The notes under the pieces are model-generated. The model did no database searches and was not told where the DNA came from. It saw only the letters and a list, made by a program, of their open reading frames with translations. Positions 30,560 to 42,089 of a stretch of 64,000 nt of DNA are shown in pieces (positions within the stretch are counted from its first letter, which is position 1; the number at the start of each line of letters is the position of its first letter). The position numbers and the translations under genes are program-made. The stretch is from Mesodorylaimus sp. YZB2_4 (taxonomy: Eukaryota; Nematoda; Enoplea; Dorylaimida; Dorylaimidae), in NCBI GenBank assembly GCA_030248295.1, contig JASANH010000082.1:208198-272197 (forward strand). Reading direction: 5' to 3'.

Positions 30560-33500
30560 CTGTGGTCTTATCACGCCGCGCGCCTTGGTTTTGTATCAAA
30601 AATGTGAACGCGTGGACCAGCTGCCAATCAGCAGGCCAGATAAGCAATAACAAACACAAATGCTAGGCCCGCATGAATAAAAACTTGACGCCAAAACCCT
30701 CACTTTGCGTCAGAAGCGTTTATTTTCAGATGTCCTCGGGTCGAGTACAAGGTGCATTTATTATCTGCCGTCTAAACAAGCGGACCCAATCTTGCGAAGC
30801 TACAAACTGGGCGTTGGCCGTTGCTTATTTTCATACAGTCAACCAAAAAGGACAAACAGACTAGGGCAAAGGCTAATCCGTGATTGTGGCACACGTTCCT
30901 TGAATACTATTTATTTAAGCCATATTTGGTAAAATTTATCTGTTTGACGGACAATGTCGAAAATATGCAGACGTACTTTGCTCTGTTGTAATCTTGCATT
31001 GTTAAATGTGCTTCAACAGCACCTGGTCGTCGCGGCTGAGAATGCGCAGTTGGGCTAGTTGTTTGAATGGGGGTATGGATGGGGGTAAACGCAACCTCGT
31101 CCGCTGCATGAAGAAAAGGTCAGACCTTATTGCAGGTGCAGATTCAAGGGTTTGCCTAGATCGTCATGGGCTAATTCTTGGATGTGCAATCTGTACAAAA
31201 TGACCCTTTGCACTTCGCTTTTTGGCAAAGCAGGCATACTGTAGTAATGTAAAGGCTCGTCTGGCGGTCCTCTTTGTGGACGTCTAGTCACGGTGACGGT
31301 TCAGATCGGAAGACTACGTTGGTCCCTCGTAGGTGGGGTAGGCACAACCTCGTTATGCTGTGTCACCAGGTGCAGGTTCATAGGTCCATGCACCTAAATC
31401 AAAAATTTTTGCGTGGGTTTCTGAAGTCTGTACAGTAAATTTTGTGAAAATATGCACCCATAAATTATAGTTCTGATCTCGAGTCAAGACTAATGAAAAG
31501 GTATATCAGAAAATAGGTGGGTGGCTGTCTTTTTTAGGTACTTGCACACCCGCGCGCTCATACACGCCTTTCGTTTGCAGTACCTTCATAGACTCAAAGC
31601 CGCAATAACTCCAAGTCGCCAGGTGCTCATTTGTGCAACTTGGCCATAAACGCGCCCCACTTGACCACTACTGCAATCACTTTTGATACTATCACTACTG
31701 ATAGTGGGGCCGTGATAGTAGTGAGCTCGGGACGTGTTAATCGGACCTCTGTTCAGAGCTGGCAGCTACGAACGTCACCCAAGAATAGCTCTTTGCTGGG
31801 TTGGATATCGCCTCGTTCATCGCCCTCCCTACATCGCCAGGAACGGTTTCATGTGAGGCAGATAAATGATTGCCATAGGGTGTCCAGTCCAGTTATTCGC
31901 CAAGTACATTCGCAATTGTTCGCCTAACAATTAGTCAATTGTAGGGCGTTGTTCGCAGGGACTATTGTTCGCCAATTAGTCGTCATTACTTGTTTACCTG
32001 AGCATCCCGAGGTACGCCTGGATCATTTCACCAACATGCGTCAGTCAGCCTAGGCGAGGCAATAATCGCTCAATCACACTGTTATGCCTTGCCTGGGACC
32101 TTGGCTTTTTCTTCATAGTCTATTCGGGCATACCCCACGCATCTTTTTGCTGATTGTACGGATGTAATCATGGTTACAACTACTGTGCGTCCCACACTCC
32201 CGCCACTCGACACACCTTATTCTCATTCTGCAGGCACAAGGAATCACTTCCTTGGCCAGCATCTCCACCTGGTTCCAAAACTCGACACTTTATGGCACTC
32301 AATAAAACCATAAAAGACATCTTCATAATTATCTCTCCTTGATATGCTTGTACAGTATGTATATACAGTACTTGCAGTGCAATGCTATACATATCTGCGG
32401 CGTCACTCTGCTCCTCGTGTAGTACATACAGCGCCTTGAATAAGAGTGCGCAATGCAGTACGCTTCTGATATCGCCGTCAACACATTTTGTTGTACTGTT
32501 CCCAATAAGCACTACAATGATGTCCGATCCGATCCGAAAAATCGCCATCCGAAAATTCGGATCGGATCATTCGATCTGAACTCTCCGATCTGACATTCTA
32601 AACTGATGATGTTTTTCTCCAACCCACTAGTGAAATGATGAGATGAATATCTGCATTGATGCTTCCGTTTCTCCGCTCATAATTAGAGTTATAAGTCATT
32701 GTCCCCTTATTATTGCTTGAGACCAGAGAAAACATGGATGACTTTCAAGGGATTATGTACGAGTACTGTATGGCGTGCGTAAGCGCAAAAAGATACCAAA
32801 CCCGAAGACCCACAACTCAGAGACGATGGAAGCAAGGGACCGTGCGATGCATATGCTATGCGTGCTATAGGAGGCGGCGGGTGGCACAAAAGGAAACATC
32901 GCCTGCCGTCAAACTTTTAAAAACCAAAAATTGCTTTTTGTTGATTGTTCCTAGGCGCAAAAGAAAGCTTTCCGCAAAATATCAGAGGTGCCTGGCCAAC
33001 TGTTTAGCAGCGGCGGTGGCCTGCAGTAAAACCATGAGAATTTTTGAATAATTGTGTGGTAAGGAACCCGCAGAGCGTTGAGAAAAACGCGCAGGTTTCT
33101 TTCAAACTCGCTTTTCGGGTTTCGGCTTCGAGTTCAGCCTTCCAACACTCGCTTTTTGGGTTCTTCTCTCTAAAAAGCCCAAGAAAGCCAGAAGAATTTT
33201 TTAAATTCCTAGGACTTTAGGCGCTGACCACTGCTGACCAATTGGTCAGACGCCTCTAGTTTTTTTCGGAGTGCTTTCTTTTGCACATAGGAACAAATTA
33301 CAATTTTTGGTTTTGTTAAGTTCGAGTTCACGGTTGGCAAGGTTTCCTTGGCAGATTTTGCATATGTTTGGAGTCGGACGACAGATATTAGTGAGGAGTG
33401 AAAAAAGGGGAAATATCCGTTTTTCGACAAAGTTGAAAAGATGGTCAGTCATTTATGAGCATCACGCAATGCATCTTTTCTACTTGACTTACGTGAGAGG

Positions 33501-34406
33501 GGCGCTGCTTGTGCCTTAGCACCATGATAATAATTACTGTATGTTTATCATGGGAGAAACCTTTCGAAAAAAGTTAATGCGTTATTGATTGTTCAAAAAA
33601 TTACATGCATGTCACATGATCCGATCCGAAACTTATCCGATCCAATCCGACAATCCCGCATTCGATGTGGTCGTGATCCACAGTATTCCCACGAATACAA
33701 CGGCACTCAATCACACAACAATACAAATGACCAGGTCAGCATTAGTCATCAACACGACGCAGGAAAGAGAACCACCAAGACCATTCATAGGATTTCGCAA
33801 CTCTGAAACCCTGGGTGGAAGTCACTTTATGTCGGCATGAATCGACGGCATCAGATTCAAACCTTTTCATTCATCCCATTTCATCAATTTTTTAAGAAAT
33901 CGCAGAAAGAATGAAAAAAGAGGCAGAGACCACATGCTGGAGCAAACCCGATTGATGTGCCACACCAAGTCACAGATTCATTTTCTTTAGTATTTTGTTA
34001 GCACAGACAAGACGGCTCCCTCGCAATGTCTCAGTTACCGCGCTCTACTTTAGCCTTCGCCAACTTTTCAGAAAGTGAGTAGCAACTCAATGAAATTATG
34101 CACCATTGTAACCTGATTTTTCCAGTTTTCGAGTTTTGCCAAGCATATTACAGCACATTATCGCACTCACTAGCATCGCAGGCTTTTGTTATGCAAAATG
34201 CTGTTGTGTCTTTAGCTGATAAGGGCATTTTGCTACCTTAGCCCATCTGCGGCGGTATCTCGTGTCTTTTATCTGCTTTTGCGCGGATCAACGTCTTTTG
34301 CATTCCCTCCCTATCTCACCGCTTTCCCAAGTTGACGTGCCAGCCGTCAACAGTCACTTTTATCTGCTTGGTGCCATGTGTTTGAGCTCGTGACTTGCAG
34401 CGATAC
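30560..34406. other. Long gene-free stretch between the lipase copies
   Basis: The left part (to about 31300) is the upstream sequence of copy A and is homologous to 36410-36990 beyond copy B. The rest holds no supported exon. Seen: an imperfect hairpin around 31690-31735 (ACTATCACTACTGATAGT and GTGATAGTAGTG), a GATCCGATCCGA-type patch at 32522-32560 repeated at 33617-33650, and TTGTTCGCC repeats near 31915-31980. Open frames here are short and unsupported. Confidence 0.5.
32522..32600. repeat. GATCCGATCCGA patch with internal palindrome
   Basis: ATCCGATCCGAAAAATCG is followed by ATTCGGATCGGATCATTCG, which is partly its inverse complement. A related patch is at 33617-33655. Confidence 0.4.
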
Positions 34407-36305
34407 TCATCGGCATCGATACATGGATATGTGCAACAATGACGATACCCCGTCATGCAAGTAATTTTTAAACATTATTGTATATTCAATACGACAGAGC
34501 AGCCTCACTTGACTTTGTCTGATAGTACGTAGCTGCGATTGAATATCGCGGACAATAGGGAAAAAAACTTCGGCCGAAGCTCTCATCCCAACAACAAAGT
34601 CCAGGTGATTGAAATCAGTCAAATACGTGTTGCCGACCAGATTACTCAATTTGGGGATCAGATTTTCCACATCTTCCGGATCGGCTAACCAGTCTGACTT
34701 GGGTCAGAACAGATAAATTGGCACGCTGATTTGCCTCACATCGTACTTCGGCGGTGTGACCTAGAAAGGTCTCGAATAGATACTGTCAAATGCGCTGAGT
34801 ACAAAACCGAACTGGCAGTTAGCCGTCGGGCCAAACTAGTGACCAAACAGGCTGGGGAAAGGTAGTACTTGTCCATATTTTTGCTTATTTCCGCGCCGTC
34901 CGTGATCGAACATTTCGAATCGTCCACTGTTTACCATTTGACCATATTGGGCGACAGTCTGCGTTGATGCGCCAGCTGGTGTGTGGGCCACATAAACTGG
35001 CATGCCGGTCTAAAGTCAAATATGTACGCGCTTTTGGATCATTCGCAGCATGGGCACGCACTAACATGGACATGTATACAACGTTGTCTCTTACCGTATT
35101 AAACTGGTGCGATTCCGGACAGCAGATCAAAAAGGCCACATCATCGCAGACCAAGTTGCTGACTGGATTGTTGCAAAAGTACTTGGCCAGGACATGCATG
35201 AGAAGAGTGCTTGGCGTGAAGTCATCGTAGCCAACCAATTTTGCAAGTAACTGCAACAATGTCTGATCCACTTTCACATAAGAGATTTATGCCAGTGACA
35301 ACCTACATCGATTTCCGAGGTGAATGGTGCCATATATTTGATCGGACCATTGATATTCTTGACGGTGGCGACTGGAGCCAAAGCATAAAAAATTTTGACC
35401 TTAAATGGCATTATTTCCAATCTTAGGTGGCATGGTCATTTGCCAACTGCATCTTCTTTTCGAAATTTTTATTCCTTGAGAATGCTGCGAATGCTGCCGT
35501 GGTGCCCATCGAATGGCCGATGTAATACAGGATCGAAGCCTTGCTAACATTCAGTGCGAAGTTGATCGTGGCTGGCAGGTCGTGCTGGGCCATTTCGTCA
35601 AAGCTATAAAAAGACCTCTCGCTGGGCCACACTTTGTACTTGCGCACCCTAGCCAGCCTTATCTCCTGCAATTCTGATTCAAAGAGACATGCATACCTGA
35701 ATTCCCAAAAGGCGCGCTAAATAGGCATGCACATTGGTGAGTACGCAGAGCTGCCAAGTTAGCTTCGAACTTACATTCTTAGGATTCAGCGTCACGTGCT
35801 TCGACCCGTACATGTTCCCTCGGAAGTTTCCCAGCCAGACATCGAACCCGTTGTCGGCAAAGACGAGCCCTGCAGCTTCGTTTGGCAGATTATTGATCCA
35901 GTCGTACGAGCTGCAGATCAGACGGGCTGCACTAGCTGGCTGGCCTGCGACCATCAGCGTCCTACTTGCTCTCCAATCCGTGCTGGAAGAAGACGACTGG
36001 CTTTGATTTTGATTTTGATTGACTGACTGACTTGGTCTCGCCCGTGCGGGATGCGGAATATGGTCAGGATATAGCCATCGTCCGTGGTCACGTCGTACTG
36101 TTCAACGGGGTATCCCCAACGTTGGATAATCTGGGCCTGCAATGGTGCACAGTCTGTACTCCGCCGGGTCGGCAAGGCAGTGTGTACTCACGCATGACAT
36201 CCAGACTTCTGGGTCCTGGCTTCCCGCCTTCCCGTCACCACCATTCGCCACTGGCGCAGTCCAGCTGGCTCCAATAGCCGCGGCAAGAATAACGAGCTTG
36301 ATCAT
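34407..36305 (-). pseudogene. Acid lipase copy B, inactivated
   Basis: Tandem duplicate of lipase A with the same nine-exon plan: 36305-36192, 36136-35966, 35931-35775, 35716-35697, 35603-35453, 35399-35307, 35262-35095, 35009-34869 and 34760-34407. It carries several independent lesions. There is a net 10-nt insertion in exon 2 (about 36004-36030), which shifts the frame. The GT donor after exon 5 is lost (AAGAAG|at instead of gt). A nonsense TGA (34706-34704) replaces the Trp before the catalytic Asp in exon 9. The stop of copy A is lost, so the frame runs about 30 codons on. The TATA box is altered to TATGAAAGG. The signal peptide, GHSMG and NHLDF are still readable, so decay is recent. 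Confidence 0.85.
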
Positions 36306-37368
36306 GATAGGTTCTTCGAGCGATGTTGCATTGATCTCACTGCTCGGTCGATACCATTCCGGCCTTTCATACCCGGTCTGTGGTCTTATCACGCCACGCG
36401 CCTTGGTTTTGTATCAAAATGAGAACGCTTGGAGCAGCTGCCAATCAGCAGGCCAGATAAGCAATAACAAACACGAATGCTAGGCCCGCATAAATAAAAA
36501 CTTGACGCCAAAACCCTTACTTTGCGTCATAAGCGTTTATTTTCAGATGTCCTCAGGTCGAGTACAGAAAAATCCCGTCGTAGTTACTTTGCTCCTGTAA
36601 TCTTGCATTTTTACACTAGCTGTACAGTAGCAGCACCCAGTCGTCGCGGCTGTGAATGCCTGATTGGAGCCAAATGTTTGAGAGGTGCAAACACAATCTC
36701 GTCCGCTGCATGAAGATTGCAAGGTCAGGCCAGGTGTCAGGTGCAGTTTATGTCTGTGCCTAGATCATCATGAGGGCTCTGGGATGTGTGTACTCGTGCG
36801 TTCTGTAGATGACGCTTCCCATTTACCTTTGGCAAAGTGGGCATGCTGTAAGCCTTGTAGAGGCTCGTCTGGCGATCGATCTCCTGCATGGAACAATTCT
36901 TGCTCGGATGATAGGTCAGCTATGGAACAGGTCGGATGACTTGGCTGCCGCTCTGGGTTTATCCGTCGTGGTGACCCATGACGGAGGCACATGTCCTTGT
37001 GCACAAGACGGACTGTGTGCATCCCAAAACACCAATCAAGTACCGTGTGCCTCGAAAGTCTCCCTGCTGGAAATAAAATTTACCTTGGGGCCCAGGCGGG
37101 AGATATAATTAAGGGGGCAATTTTCTTGGTGGACGTCCGTTTCATCCGTTTTTGAGCAATTTTTGCAATTCACAAATCGAATTCTCGAATAAACATCTCT
37201 AATTTACTCCCAAAAGCTCTTCAGACCCCAGAACAGAATCAGCTAATCTAATAATTGATTCTACAGTACAGTACAGTAATGTGCGAAGCAAATCTACACG
37301 TATGACATAGGAATATTCGAGTAAACACGGTAGATTTCAAATCGATCAGCGGATATTAAACTTTTGGT
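36306..37368. other. Duplicated upstream flank of lipase B
   Basis: From about 36410 to 36990 it is homologous to 30590-31300 (shared GCCAATCAGCAGGCCAGATA, CTCGTCCGCTGCATGAAGA and others), which sets the outer border of the duplication. The remainder to 37368 shows no gene. A TACAGTACAGTACAG run is at 37264-37278. Confidence 0.55.
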
Positions 37369-37707
37369 CTAACCTACTATTGCTCCAGCGGCTCCTTGGG
37401 CATTGTCCACTCGATGCTGTGCGATGTCCGGGACGCGGTTAGCTCGGTGATTGGCAGTGCCTTGAGCATTGTTGCCAGTACCGACTGCGTTGGCAGTTTG
37501 CCGATCAGCCGTGCGATTGGTCTTGTCTTCCCTTCGGTCAAGGTTAACCGGGGCGCAGTCTGAAATGAAAGTTCAGTATGTACATCATATTGTGTTCAAC
37601 CCTGTAGCTCCACAAAGACAGTAGCATCCGCCCTGACAGACATGTGGTGACTACTTACGAGCAACAGCCAGCATCAAAGCCAGAACCAATCCTTGGTAGA
37701 CGGCCAT
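37369..37707 (-). CDS. Small secreted peptide precursor, unknown
   Basis: Two exons, 37707-37659 and 37559-37369, give 79 residues. Exon 1 encodes almost exactly a signal peptide (MAVYQGLVLALMLAVAHCA, cleavage expected after HCA). Exon 2 encodes a Cys-free, Asn/Ala/Arg-rich mature part with a dibasic site near its start (PVNLDRREDK), repeated NxxG/NAQG/ANHRAN elements, and a final Gly (GAAGAIVG) that could serve as an amide donor. The donor (GCTC|gtaagt) and acceptor (tttcag) agree in phase. It has the form of a neuropeptide or short antimicrobial-type precursor, but no known peptide motif is seen and the function is unknown. Confidence 0.6.
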
Positions 37708-38201
37708 CGTTACAGGCGCCAGTCCACTTGTACTGTATGTTCAGTCGCCGAATCTTTGCTGCCAGTCCGAGCGCCTCCTTGAGTAGCCCCGTAACCACGC
37801 GTTTCTGATGCCCAAAACAACAAAACCCTCGCAAATGCAAAAATGCGTACTGCGAGTCCGTTTTTTTCGACGTTCACATCGATCGTGCCCTAAAAACCTA
37901 TTTGTCGACGGGAACAAAAGATAGTCAACTACTCGTAGAAGACAACGGAAAGTTCTACGACTGGCAATGTTACCGGATCTGACCCAATTTAAGACTGTGT
38001 TTGAGTTTCAAATGCCTAAAATACCATTCGTAAACAATACAGGCATTCCAAATTAGCCAAAAACGCTTTTGACAAAATCTTCCACAAGCAGAAAAAAGCA
38101 CTTTATCTTGTCAAACATGTTGTTGCAAGGTCGATATGTCACCAGTGCATGTTTCGAAGAGGAAGCATCGAAACCAACAGTTCGCCATAACCATCGCTAT
38201 T
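37708..38201. other. Intergenic gap
   Basis: It should hold the promoter of the secreted peptide gene. No TATA or exon is recognised. Confidence 0.4.
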
Positions 38202-38768
38202 TCATTTCTTTGGTTCATCAGCGACGTAATCGGAGAATGGGGGCGCAGCGTGCAAGGTTGCTGCTGGTGGCAGATGCAGACTAATCGGTGTCTTGGCCGT
38301 GGGTGGCAACGTGGGGCAGAGAGTGTTACAAGACAGGTTCGATGCCCTGAATGGCGATGCTGGCCGGATACTCGACTGACCTTTCGACACATCCCTCGTA
38401 GTCGTAAAGCCCGCCGCAGCGCTGCTGTCTAGCTGAAACAAGGAGTACCCACCACGTCCAAACTAGCTCCCAAGCTCGAAACCACTTACACTATTACTGT
38501 GCAATAGTTTGCCGCCGTCTCCAGTTTTCGACTGTAGTGATCCCATATGCGCTTCACGACCAGTCTCTTCCGCTACTACTGCTACTGGCGGCTCGTTCGG
38601 CTTGTCCCCTCTGCAGCACGCGCAATTCAAGAGCGTTATAACGGCAGCAGCGACCACAATTACGAAACTAGCGATTAGTCCTGTTCCAATATCGAGCGAA
38701 TAAGCTTTGGTTATCATCACCACTGAACTCTCGCCCTCATCCCATCCGACCGGCACTATCGGAGCCAT
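38202..38768 (-). CDS. Small single-pass membrane protein, CACC type, member 1
   Basis: Exons 38768-38490 and 38432-38202 give 169 residues. ATG 38768 is chosen because the product then starts MAP, like its partner at 49402; the frame is open upstream to an ATG at 38915. A short acidic outside part is followed by one membrane helix (GTGLIASFVIVVAAAVITLL), a juxtamembrane CACC cluster likely to be palmitoylated, and a Ser/Pro-rich cytosolic tail. There is no signal peptide, so it would insert as type III (N-out). The splice (AATAGT|gtaagt to gtttcag) keeps phase 0. I know no family by name. The similar gene at 48821-49402 suggests a small paralogous family. Confidence 0.6.
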
Positions 38769-38994
38769 TGCCGCCCACCACTTCCCCAGGACACAACCCA
38801 ACCTGAACATCGACGTACACAATGACGTGGAGGCCACCATCCCAGTTGCTGGTGCCAGTGTAAAGTGACCTCCAACACTATCCGTCACCACTTGACCACT
38901 TAACTGACCAATCAACTTCCGAAATGCAATCTGCGTGCGTCAGGCTGTGTGCCTCTGGCCGTCTTACGCGGACCAGGGCTCGCCAACACACCCA

Positions 38995-39190
38995 CTCTGG
39001 GCGAGGCAGAAACCTGTGCTTTATTTCTCTGCTCCTACAACAAGGAGGGCTTGCGGCCTTCCCCAATTTACGCCTATCAGACTGTTGCAAGATCAAAGGC
39101 TGTTCTGGAGCGGCTGCGGTGGTGTAGTGGTGGTGTAGCTAGTCGCAACTAGCCGCCCGCACTAGCCGCTCCCGGATTGCTTTGATTGTG
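38995..39190. repeat. Repeat-derived stretch before the retrotransposon
   Basis: 38995-39065 matches 24150-24230. It is followed by GGCTGCGGTGGTGTAGTGGT and a CTAGTCGCAACTAGC short palindrome at 39139-39153, resembling the head of SINE family B (GGCCGCGGTGGTGCAGCGG). Confidence 0.4.
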
Positions 39191-40603
39191 GGGTATCGAT
39201 CTCGTTTGTCCGAAGAGAAGCGGAATCATTGCGCGCTCGAGGTGCTCCAGGGATATATGGGTTGACTGGCCCTATCTTACGTGGCATTGCACCAATAATT
39301 CCTTCTTCTCTAGCATCGCTATGCAATCGACCATTGCGAGACTGCCTCTCCCATCTGCCTGGAAGGAAGCAAATTCTGTTGCAGTTCCAAAGTCTGGCGA
39401 TCATCACAATTCTTCTAACTACTGTCCAATATCGTTGCTGCCGATATTATCGAAAGTTATGGAGAAGCACATAGAGCGCCTTTTAAGTTCTCAATTGCAG
39501 CTTTCTCCAAACCAACGTGGTATTCGCTCACGTCATTCGACTAATGGCGCCCTGATCCGGTCGTCGCAGTGGATTTTGGAGGGCCTAAACAGTTCGACGT
39601 CTAAATGTGTTGGTGGAGTGTTCTTTGACTTGAAAAAAGCGTTCGACCGTGTCCAGCATAATAGACTGTTAGAAGTGCTGGAACAGTATCATCATCTTCA
39701 ACCTCGTCTTCTGCAGTGGTTGGCTTCATATCTCGAAGGTCGCACCCAACTCACTGTCGTGGGAAATGCAACTTGCCGTTTCAGTACCGTCTGGTGTGCC
39801 GCAGGGTTCTGTCCTGGGGCCGATCTGTTTGTCGCGCTGATTGATCCGCTGCTAGTGAAAGTTGACAAAACGCAAGCTTGCATTTTTCGTTTGGATTTGA
39901 AGGCTCCTCGCCAAATCCCGCAGATTCACCTGTGTGGTTCGCCGATTCAGTTATCTGATACGATATCATACTTGGGGGTCACGCTGTCTTCGAACATGCA
40001 TTTCGCAGAGCACTGTCACGAAGTTGCAAAATCAGCCAGAGGGATGTTCAGAAGAAAGTTTGGGAAGTTCGCAAGTAAAATTCTGAGAGTGGTCTTCACG
40101 CAGTGTGTCCTCCCGAAGCTCGAATATTGGATGCTGCGCTTGGTCACCAACCCATTCTAATCTAATCCAAGATCTTGAAAGTGTGCTCCCCGATCAGTTC
40201 TATTAACGATTGGAGCAAGTCTTATTAAGAGGCTATGGCAGAATTGGGTTTTTCTACGTTGGAGACACGCCGTAATCAGTTGAAGGTAATTCCGTTCTAC
40301 AAATATTACCACGGTCATGCCTGCTATCCGAATAATCGCTTCATCCACACTTCGGACTCAGGGAGGCGCTTCAGCGAGCAGTTAGTCAAAGAGCACTTCC
40401 TCGAAATTCCAGTTGTTTTCAAAAGCACATACGCGCAATGCTTCGAATATTCTGTTTTAAAGAATTGGAACACTGACAAGATGCTCAGTGATATTGCTCT
40501 TGGTTCATTCGCTGCGTCTGGATGTTTCTCAGGTGATTTTTTGGACATTCAGCTCGTTTTATCGTTCTTTGTTCACATGTTCTCTGCCGTTCAAAAGCAC
40601 TGA
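39186..40603 (+). mobile_element. Dead non-LTR (CR1/Jockey-like) retrotransposon 3' part
   Basis: Reverse transcriptase blocks are readable in order: WKEANSVAVPKSGDHHNSSNYCPISLLP, VMEKHIERLL, NQRGIRSRHSTNGALI, VGGVFFDLKKAFDRVQHNRLLE, WLASYLEGRTQLTVV. The SGVPQGSVLGP motif at about 39790-39825 lies in another frame. The stretch that should hold the catalytic YADD is deleted, after which KTQACIF and SYLGVTLSSN continue the domain. From about 40235 a separate frame holds the usual C-terminal region (RRNQLKVIPFYKYYHG, FEYSVLKNWN, FLDIQL). There is no endonuclease and no intact frame, so it cannot move by itself. Confidence 0.88.
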
Positions 40604-40671
40604 TAAGTGTTTGGCCAGAGAGTAAATTGCATAGCATAGCGGCTCGGCATTTGTATTTCCTATTGCTTTGG

Positions 40672-40990
40672 AGCGAGTGGCTGGACTCGTCCCTTTCGAT
40701 TCCAAGTGATGGAGGTCCCCATGCGAGCCATAAACTCCCGCTGACCTTGCACGCCAGGTCGTGGGTGCTTCGAGTCAACCAATCGAGGAGACAGTCTCGG
40801 CTGTCGAGCACCGCTAGGGTTCACAGCCCGCCCGTCATCGTTCGATGATGTCGGTACCCTGTCCAAGATGCCCTCGCGTGGAGGTGCTCCCAGAAGAGGC
40901 ACGCATGGGGACGCTGCTGTGTGTGCTGGTCCCCGCATAGCCTTGCTTACAAGGATATACCTGCTGGCAGGCGACAGCAGCCTTCAAGTG
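40672..40990 (+). mobile_element. SINE family B copy
   Basis: Plus-strand matches to the 10615-11095 element: GGCTGGACTCGTCC, GATGGAGGTC, ACAGTCTCGGCTGTCGA, CCCGCCCGTCAT, GATGCCCTCGCGTGGAGGTG, GGGGACGCTGCTGTGTGTG. The B box is decayed (TTTCGATTCCAAG). Confidence 0.7.
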
Positions 40991-41544
40991 CCAAATGGCA
41001 CCCCCTCCCCAACCCCAATCAGTTCCATGCCAGGCGAAGGCACACTCACCTCAACTCTTGCAGGATCCATAGCACGGAGGAAGGTCAACTTGCCTTCTCT
41101 CCGAGCCTTCGCGGGAGTACTCCATATTGGCAATGATGGCGCCCTCCACAATTGATGGTCAGGACGACAACAGTAGACTGCCGTGACCTGGCTCGTACTC
41201 GGTAGCCACCTCACATCACCAGAAATTTGCAGAAATTTGTTTCCCTGCAAATCCAACACTCACCACAACCTCGACCCGAGTGCGTGCTGTAATAGGCTAC
41301 GACCCAGTAGAGATCAGTGTCTTAACATAGTAAAAGGGCACTGCTCAGACTGTGAGTTTCAATGCGGCATCTGCAAGCTCCCAAAGTCTAGTCTCCAAAC
41401 ACTCAATCTCCAACTCACGTGACGGACTGAGGGTAGCCAATCATACACCCTTCTAGTCCAAAAGTCGTCATATTCCATTCCTTTCCTCCCTTCCCATCGG
41501 ATCCTTGCCTGCACATCATCCATGCACCCTCATCCTACACCATC

Positions 41545-41700
41545 GTCCGAGGAAGTTGGTGTCCGGTCCAGGATGCCTTCGTGTGGAGGTACTTCTATCG
41601 GGGGACGCTGCTGTGTGTGCTGGCCCCCGAACAGCCTCGCTTACAAGGTTTGACTGCTGGCCGGCTATAAGCAAAACGAACTCCGGCCCACAACAATGGA
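41545..41700 (+). mobile_element. SINE family B, 3' part
   Basis: Matches from TCCGAGGAAGTTGGTGTCCG through GGGGACGCTGCTGTGTGTGC to GTTTGACTGCTGGCCGGCTA, where it ends as the other copies do. Confidence 0.7.
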
Positions 41701-42089
41701 AGAAAGTGCTGTCCTGGGATCACGCGCTGCTACGTTACTAGGTACTGCAGCTTTCAGCCAGCCACGTGATACTAGCCTGCTGCTGTTGTGCCCTGTGAGT
41801 GCCTTTGGAGGTTCTCGCCTTGTCAGTCGAGAGCCACAATAGAATCAGTTACTTTACAGCGTCGCTGACCCCAACACACAGGCCAAGCCTAACCACCACT
41901 CTCATCGCTTGCTACAGTGCATGTGAACTCAGCAGCAGCACTGCCTCTCAAAGATGCCGCACCCGCTCGTACATCTTTTGGCTCTCAATTTAGAAAATAC
42001 ACATCAGTGTACAGTATATGACATGCTCACACTAGCAATACGCAGACCGGATAAACCATCCATGCTTACAGTGTCAATCACAAAAATAA

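Noticed and set aside
34407-36305. Lipase copy B as a second working gene
   Set aside because: Frameshift, nonsense, lost donor and lost stop are all present. No single alternative splice repairs them.
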